This document shows, one piece after another, positions 58,386 through 64,000 of a stretch of DNA of 64,000 nt. The position numbers and the translations under genes are program-made. The notes beneath the pieces were generated by a model. The model was not told where the DNA came from and ran no database searches. It saw only the letters and a program-made list of their open reading frames with translations. Source of the stretch: Embiotoca jacksoni (Eukaryota; Chordata; Actinopteri; Embiotocidae); contig JAKOON010000017.1 in NCBI GenBank assembly GCA_022577435.1, forward strand, positions 1,359,501-1,423,500, given 5' to 3'. Within the stretch, counting starts at the first letter, position 1; each line of letters starts with the position of its first letter.

Positions 58386-58751
58386 AATAAACAGGCATGT
58401 TTTCTCTCCCTCAGATCTTCAACCTATTCTCTGCTGATTTCTTCTCCCACTCGCTGACAGTGAGTCTCAAAGCCCGACATCACATCAACCTCTTCAAATA
58501 TTTAGACATTATTCAAGTCATCTTCTTTTCCCCCGTTTTCCCTCTGTCAGATGGAGGAAGAGGTGGGGGGTACATTTCAGCGATTAATATTCCCACAGAC
58601 TTTTAGTGAACGGCAGTTAGGAAATAAAAGGCCATACACATCCAGTTGACTGATTGGGTCGTTTATCCACATCACCGAGTGATATTTCTGCTGCTCGGCT
58701 CCTTCAGATCCCCTGAATGATGAAACGGCATGTGTTTGCATTTGCGTGCAT

Positions 58752-58757
58752 CTGTGT

Positions 58758-58810
<53 letters not shown>

Positions 58811-58824
58811 TGTGTATGTGTGTG
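58752..58824. repeat. (TG)n microsatellite
   Basis: About 36 units with a few TA and GA interruptions. Confidence 0.97.
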
Positions 58825-59511
58825 CGCTGCCATTTAACTTCCTCCCTGTGTGCCTCTTTGAAGGCTGACAGCTCAGTGTGCCATTTGCAAGAGGCCAGAT
58901 GACAGCAGTCCAGAGAGAGTGAAGAAGTGACTGAGAGCAGAGAGCGAGAGGGAGAATCTGCTGATAGCCGGCGTCAAAAGGTGAGAATGTGACAAGAATG
59001 TGCAAACGGCAGAGGAATTAATAATGGTTATTACGAGTGCAGTGTTGATTAATGGAACATTCTAATAGTGTGATTCTTACAATTAGGAGTAATGGATGTT
59101 ACAGTAAAACAGCTACAGAACGCAACATGAATGACTGATGCCTGTCTGAACACTCGCTCTGCATAATTATCCCATAGATGTGTCATTGCAGATTGATGCT
59201 GATGGAGGAGGCCGAGGTAAAAGTGAGGGCAGCGCAGGCCTTTTACAGTAAATAGGCAAAAATTCACACAGCAACACAGCTGGTTCAGTTTAGATGAGTG
59301 GGGATGCTATGTAATTAGCATAAGGAGAGAACAGCACAGACAATAACATATTGGTGCTTGTCCATTGTTTGCATCTATGCAGAGATGAGTGGGCAGGTAA
59401 TGGTCTTAACAGTTTACAGCTAATGTAAGGCACAAGTAAGTGAGTGCAGCTGGTGTGCCCTCCTCATCTCCAGACAGATTGTTGGTGAAAAATATAAATT
59501 TATTTTTTTAA

Positions 59512-60056
59512 AGGTCCCCTACTGTATATATTCAGATCTTTCTTTTTTTTTAATTTTTTTTTTCTTTTTTTAAAATTTAAATTATAAAGCAGTTCTAGGT
59601 GCTAAATAAATATCGACAAAGTGTCAAAACGATCAGTCCACAGAGAAATGCATGGACATTGAATCCAGCAACTGTACCGTTAGGACACTTTTTTTTTGTG
59701 ATGTCACAAACTGCTGATGCTATATCTGTCCTCAGCATGGCCCACTGTCCAAGCTTTTATGCAGAATAAAACAGAGTGGTCCTTTTGTTACAGAGCTCGC
59801 AAGCTACAAGACTGATACAAAGTTGTGGTTGGCCTGTGCGAGTGTCACTGAGACAAAACTATCAACCAAACAGAAGAGAGGGTCACTGATATTAATACGC
59901 CTTGAAGACACAGACACAAAACAGCCTGTTATTGGAAGAAGTCCAGAGAGAAGCTGAAGAGAGATGTTAAACAATATACAGATGGTTTTTCGTGTTAAAC
60001 CACAAAAAGGATATCAAGACTGTAAATAAAACACCCGGAAATGTAAAATGGGACCT
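59512..60056. mobile_element. MITE-like element with TTAA target duplication
   Basis: Left end AGGTCCCCTACTGT, right end reading AAAATGGGACCT, so the termini are inverted (AGGTCCC/GGGACCT) and similar for several more bases. TTAA flanks it directly at 59508-59511 and 60057-60060. The interior of about 545 bases has no transposase frame. TTAA duplications are known for piggyBac and Kolobok elements; which of the two is not decided. It probably lies in an ncan intron. Confidence 0.75.
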
Positions 60057-60820
60057 TTAAAACTACCACAATCAATAATCAATCAATTTCATATCAATAA
60101 GAGATCAAATGGCTATATTTTGGGGGTATCGGTAGGGGTTTCTTGCAACATGGAGAATTATCACCCGACTGCAGTTTCTCTTTTCTCTTGTTTGGATTTC
60201 ACAGTCTGCACCTTCACTCTTTTAGTTGACTCTGACCAGTCTTATCAGCAGTGTTTCCCGCTGCAGCAGTCGGCAGCTCTTTACAGACAACAACAACAAC
60301 ATGTGTAAACCCAGAGCATGCTATCTGCTCAGATGGACAAAGGAAGTGACTTGCTGGTTAACATATTGGACCAATCAGATGCTAAAGAGATAAAGAGATA
60401 TTTCCTTCAGAGTAAATGGTGAGCCAGATGAGATCCCTAAAGTAATGTGAATTTTTAACAAAATGTGTAGAACTCAATTGGCCCAAAACACAAAATCTGG
60501 TCCATTTCTAATGTTGATCCATGTCTGCCTGATGTGTAAATAGACATCTGTTTGCTGACTATTTGCTAACCACCACCAAGTGGCCAAAAAGTCCACTTAG
60601 TGGTTTATAAAGTTTATGAGGATCAACTACTAATAATGTAATTAGGTTAGCACATTTGTGTTTGTGTTTAAACCACATCTGATAAACCACAAAGATTAGA
60701 AAATGAATCCAAGGACTAAAATGCCACATATTAGTTATTAGTGCACACAAAACAGGAGGACAATGTGGGAGTGTCTGATGTTTGAATAAAAGTTGGAAAA
60801 GGGACCTGCCCATGTGGATA

Positions 60821-61078
60821 ACCTTACAAAAAAAAAACACGAGTTTCCCATGTTTTTCACATGGGACACATGTGATCACGTGTATGACACGTTTACCACA
60901 TATGATAACATAGAGAGAATATGTGGACAAGTTTTCACATGGGAACTCAACATAGGCTTCACACAATACACCATGGAAATATTCCAATATCAATGTTTCC
61001 CATGGGCAAAATAGATGTTTCACATGTGATCGTGAGAGTTTTTGTGCATGTGAAATTCATGTGTTTTTTCTGGAAGGG
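60821..61078. mobile_element. palindromic MITE-like element with TA target duplication
   Basis: The left end accttacaaaaaaaaaa followed by cacgagtttccc pairs with the right end gaaattcatgtg followed by ttttttctggaaggg (about 27 bases, imperfect). TA flanks both sides (60819-60820, 61079-61080). The interior is filled with cacatgtg- and cacatggg-type palindromes. No transposase. The 154-codon minus-strand frame across it is not a gene. Confidence 0.65.
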
Positions 61079-61080
61079 TA

Positions 61081-64000
61081 GTAAAACTGAAAATGGCAGA
61101 AAGATTAGTCATACTGCTTCATAAAAACAATGATCTGCTTAGTTTTTTTCTGCTTGTTTATCTCATGTAATACAAAATATAATTAAAACAAGTAGCTTAT
61201 AAAGTCTTTCTTGCAGTTTCTGTTCACTAGAAAGTAATACCACAACACATCTGGAACTAGATAACTGGGGTCTATAGACAGGATAAGTTCCTGGAAAGGT
61301 TGCTGGAAAAGTTTCTGTGGCAGAAATGAACAAATGAAAGAAAAGAGAGCACGATAGTAGCAGCCAGGCTACAGAACGTTGCTGTCTGTGAACAATTTTC
61401 TTGGGAAATATTAGAAAGACAAAAAAAAACCAGAAGCAGACTAAAACTCTAGCAGAGCTCAAAGTACATTTTTACTCCTTTCTATCAGAAATGTTCATTA
61501 ACACACAAGCAGAGGAACACAGACTCTCTCCCTTCCCTCCAGCTCTTTCTCTCGTTTCTTCGTCTGTTATAACACCTGCACTAAAGCTTCCTCTCTTTTT
61601 TCTTAACAGTTTCTTTCCCTTCTGCCTGAACTTTTTTCCAGTTAGATAAAAGAGTGACAGTTGCTTCGGGAACATTGTCCGATTGAGCCCCTTGAGTGCG
61701 AATAATTTACCCCTCATCTCTCCGGCCTTTTCTGTTTGGAGAGAGAATTGGCGAGTGGTGAGCACAATAGCGTATGGAGTTAGAGCGATGCCGTGCTGTT
61801 ATCTTATTTGAATAGCTGAGGAAAAACTTTAGGGATATTCAGGTGTGTTCTCTGAGTTTGTGTGTGTGTGCACCCTGAGTCTCTGTCTGTGAATGTTCTT
61901 CTTGGCCTCTGTGGGCGAGTTAAACCCAGAAGCTCTGTCTCCCTCTCTTTTAAGTCTTGGCACATGTCCCTGTCTACATGTTATCTGAATCTATGAATCT
62001 CATTAACATTACTAGCCTGTGAAAGACCCGCAGGACACATGCAATTTTATTTTGAGCCAAGCTTTATGCTGAGTTGCCAGTTTAGACAGTGGCAGCGTAG
62101 TCAGGACAGAGCAGAGACGCATTTGTGAACTCAAACGCCTTCCTCCTCAGCCTTTCCTTCAACCCTGAGAGGGATGCTGAGTCATAAAACTACTCTGAGA
62201 AAAAAGGAAAAAAACAAACAGGAAGAGGGCACACATGAAACAGCAAACCAGAACTTGTGAAGCACAAATGTAGCCAAAGTGCTCACTTGGAATGACATCT
62301 CGCCTTTTTCCTAGAAGCAATGAAGAAAATACACCTTCATGTGTGTTTCACGTAACAGAACATAAAAAGGGCAGATCACACAGTACTACAGTATGTCTAT
62401 ATCTAAAAATGCAGAAATACTCAAAATTAAGTCTTCAAACTTTTTGGGTCAAATCCCTCTTACCAGACATGCAAGTCAATATGGAAAAAACCCCTGCCTG
62501 TTTTCATTTCCAACACTCTCATTTTCTACACAATTAGAAAATACCACATGCTCAAAAGAATATCCCAGCACTTCAAAAGCTGAGATACTGCCTTTTTGAT
62601 TCCATGCATTTTTGTGTCCCTTTCAAAATCTTGCGCTTGCATTGCGCACAATGCAACATACTGCTGAGGACTCAGTGGCAGATTCAAGTGTGTTATTCTG
62701 ATGGTGGCTAATATAGCCACAAACTGTTGGTCTCAAGCAGAGAATATGGAGCGAGCTACAGAGGTCCAGCAAGCTCACTTATTTCTAACTCCACATCCCA
62801 AGGTTTGTAAACTTATTTACAGTTCAGCCCCAACAAAGATCTCGTACAGCTTTCTGGAGCTGCATGGATATCTCCTTTGAAGTTATGGAAAAAATATTGT
62901 TTTTGTAAACATATTGTTCATGGCAAATAAATAATAGCTAAGATGAGTCAACTAAAACTTTTTTTTGTGATTGCAATTGTGACTGACTCTGTCATGCACC
63001 AGCAAATGTGGGCATTGAATCGAAATAATGAAGTACAGAACGGGGACATAGGTTTCAGGATTAGCAAGCTCTTCTGAAGTAACGGAGGGAGAGAACTCCA
63101 TATTTCCACAAAGTGTACATGAAACTTAATGTAGCCTCTGTGTCTGAAAAATGCCAAGCCAATGTGGAAGTGCCTTCCAACAGACTCCCATTCAAAAAGA
63201 GACCACTTCTCTCATAAAAAACAACCTCAATAAAAACAAATTACAAGGAAGTATGGCGTAATTTGCTAAATTCTGTATTCTGATGTGCTCTGGTGGTTCT
63301 TCTGAAAAATCTCTATAATGAATTGGATATTAGTCATCAGAGATGTATGTTTGGGGTGGGACAGCTGTGATTGACATGCCTGGGGTCCAGTTAGATTTCA
63401 TGTATAGGTATATTGTCCTCTGATTCTCAGTTAGATCCACCTCTCACTTCTCCCCAGATTGTTCAAATATGGTCACATCTGGCTCCAAAATAAACCCAAA
63501 TGGTGACAGCCAAAATGCCAGACTCAAGGATTCATAACGGCAGCCAGTGGATGACATCAGCAGGGATTACCACTTCCAAAATACCCCCAATTTCTGTAAT
63601 AAGCAGTTTACTGTACATATCATTTCCTCCAAAATGACAGCTAAATTACCTCCACTGTAAACACAGGAACATGCATGTGTTCAAGAAAAAGTAAAATATA
63701 ATGGGGAATGAGTAAGAGGGAAAGAGTGATAAAAAGGGGCACAGTGACAGAGTGACTACATCTGGTGCTTTCTGAAGCACTGAGTCTGCTCTGCTCCTCA
63801 TTAGTTTCAGTGTGTAGGCTACACGACATCGTTTGCTGCCTGCTTCCAATCTGCACTACTGGTGTTGCTGTTGGCATTGACATGCTCTAAAGTCTTCGTA
63901 TCTGTCTGCCCCAGATTCACCCGTCGTCCTCTGTTGCTGTCAAGTTTTTATTTTCCTGTCAAAAGCAACTTAGTACAGTGTATCTGTGCACACATATGTC
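61081..64000. other. no gene seen; repeat at the right end
   Basis: AT-rich DNA with short low-complexity stretches and the repeat at 63110-63590. No EGF-like or other ncan exon was found. Confidence 0.55.
63110..63590 (+). repeat. 'catagactgtatata' family, headless copy
   Basis: 'tgtagcctctgtgtctgaaa', 'gccaatgtggaagtgcct', 'actcccattcaaaaagag', 'gattgacatgcctggggtcc' and 'atatggtcacatctggctcc' are collinear with 40994-41465. The head motif is degraded. Confidence 0.7.

Larger units (their letters stand above)
52772..59500 (-). other. ncan upstream intron, no exon seen
   Basis: I searched the minus strand for EGF-like exons (six closely spaced cysteines, phase 1-1, about 110 bases) and saw none. 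It contains the (TG)n at 53415-53463, the poly(A) run at 54859-54892, a purine tract at 58270-58385 and the (TG)n at 58752-58824. Confidence 0.55.

Noticed and set aside
60559..61023. 154-codon open frame on the minus strand
   Set aside because: It runs through the palindromic MITE at 60821-61078, has no recognisable domain and no splice or promoter context.

Overview
The window is vertebrate nuclear DNA, most likely from a percomorph (spiny-rayed) teleost fish. Genes are spread over many small exons with GT-AG introns. Intergenic DNA is rich in (TG)n/(CA)n microsatellites and in interspersed repeat types familiar from perciform genomes. Nothing prokaryotic, viral or plasmid-like was seen.

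Three protein-coding genes can be reconstructed exon by exon. (1) The 3' half of tm6sf2 (plus strand, four exons, 986-4624) encodes the last 183 residues of a multi-pass ER membrane protein; its 5' exons lie upstream of base 1. (2) hapln4 (plus strand, coding 14958-21929, six coding exons, 384 aa) is complete and encodes a brain-type hyaluronan and proteoglycan link protein with signal peptide, Ig V domain and two Link modules. A likely 5' exon lies near 12650-12878 and a poly(A) signal at 22807. (3) The 3' end of ncan (neurocan, minus strand, five exons, 52771 down to 38585) encodes a C-type lectin domain on three exons, one Sushi/CCP domain and a His/Arg-rich C-terminal tail. Its EGF, mucin-like and hyaluronan-binding exons are not in the window and must lie beyond base 64000, if present.

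Gene order and orientation (tm6sf2 > hapln4 > < ncan) match the human chromosome 19 TM6SF2-HAPLN4-NCAN block as I remember it. This supports the gene names over the paralogues (TM6SF1, HAPLN1-3, aggrecan/brevican/versican). hapln4 and ncan are convergent and their products act together: link proteins and lecticans form the hyaluronan-based matrix around neurons. tm6sf2 is a lipid-handling neighbour with no evident functional tie.

Layout: 1-4745 tm6sf2; 4746-12650 intergenic with several old repeats; 12650-22830 hapln4; 22830-38580 convergent intergenic region with microsatellites, purine tracts and repeats; 38585-52771 ncan 3' exons with large introns (a dead LINE at 44.8-45.6 kb); 52772-64000 ncan intron or upstream DNA with two well-bounded MITE-like elements (59512-60056 with TTAA duplications, 60821-61078 with TA duplications).

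I found no wholly new biological system. The best leads are a hapln4 start codon lying exactly on a splice junction, with a G-tract and a uORF just upstream; a C-terminal KxKxx signal in tm6sf2; a tetranucleotide repeat directly behind a hapln4 splice donor; the His/Arg tail of ncan; and the bounded palindromic elements.
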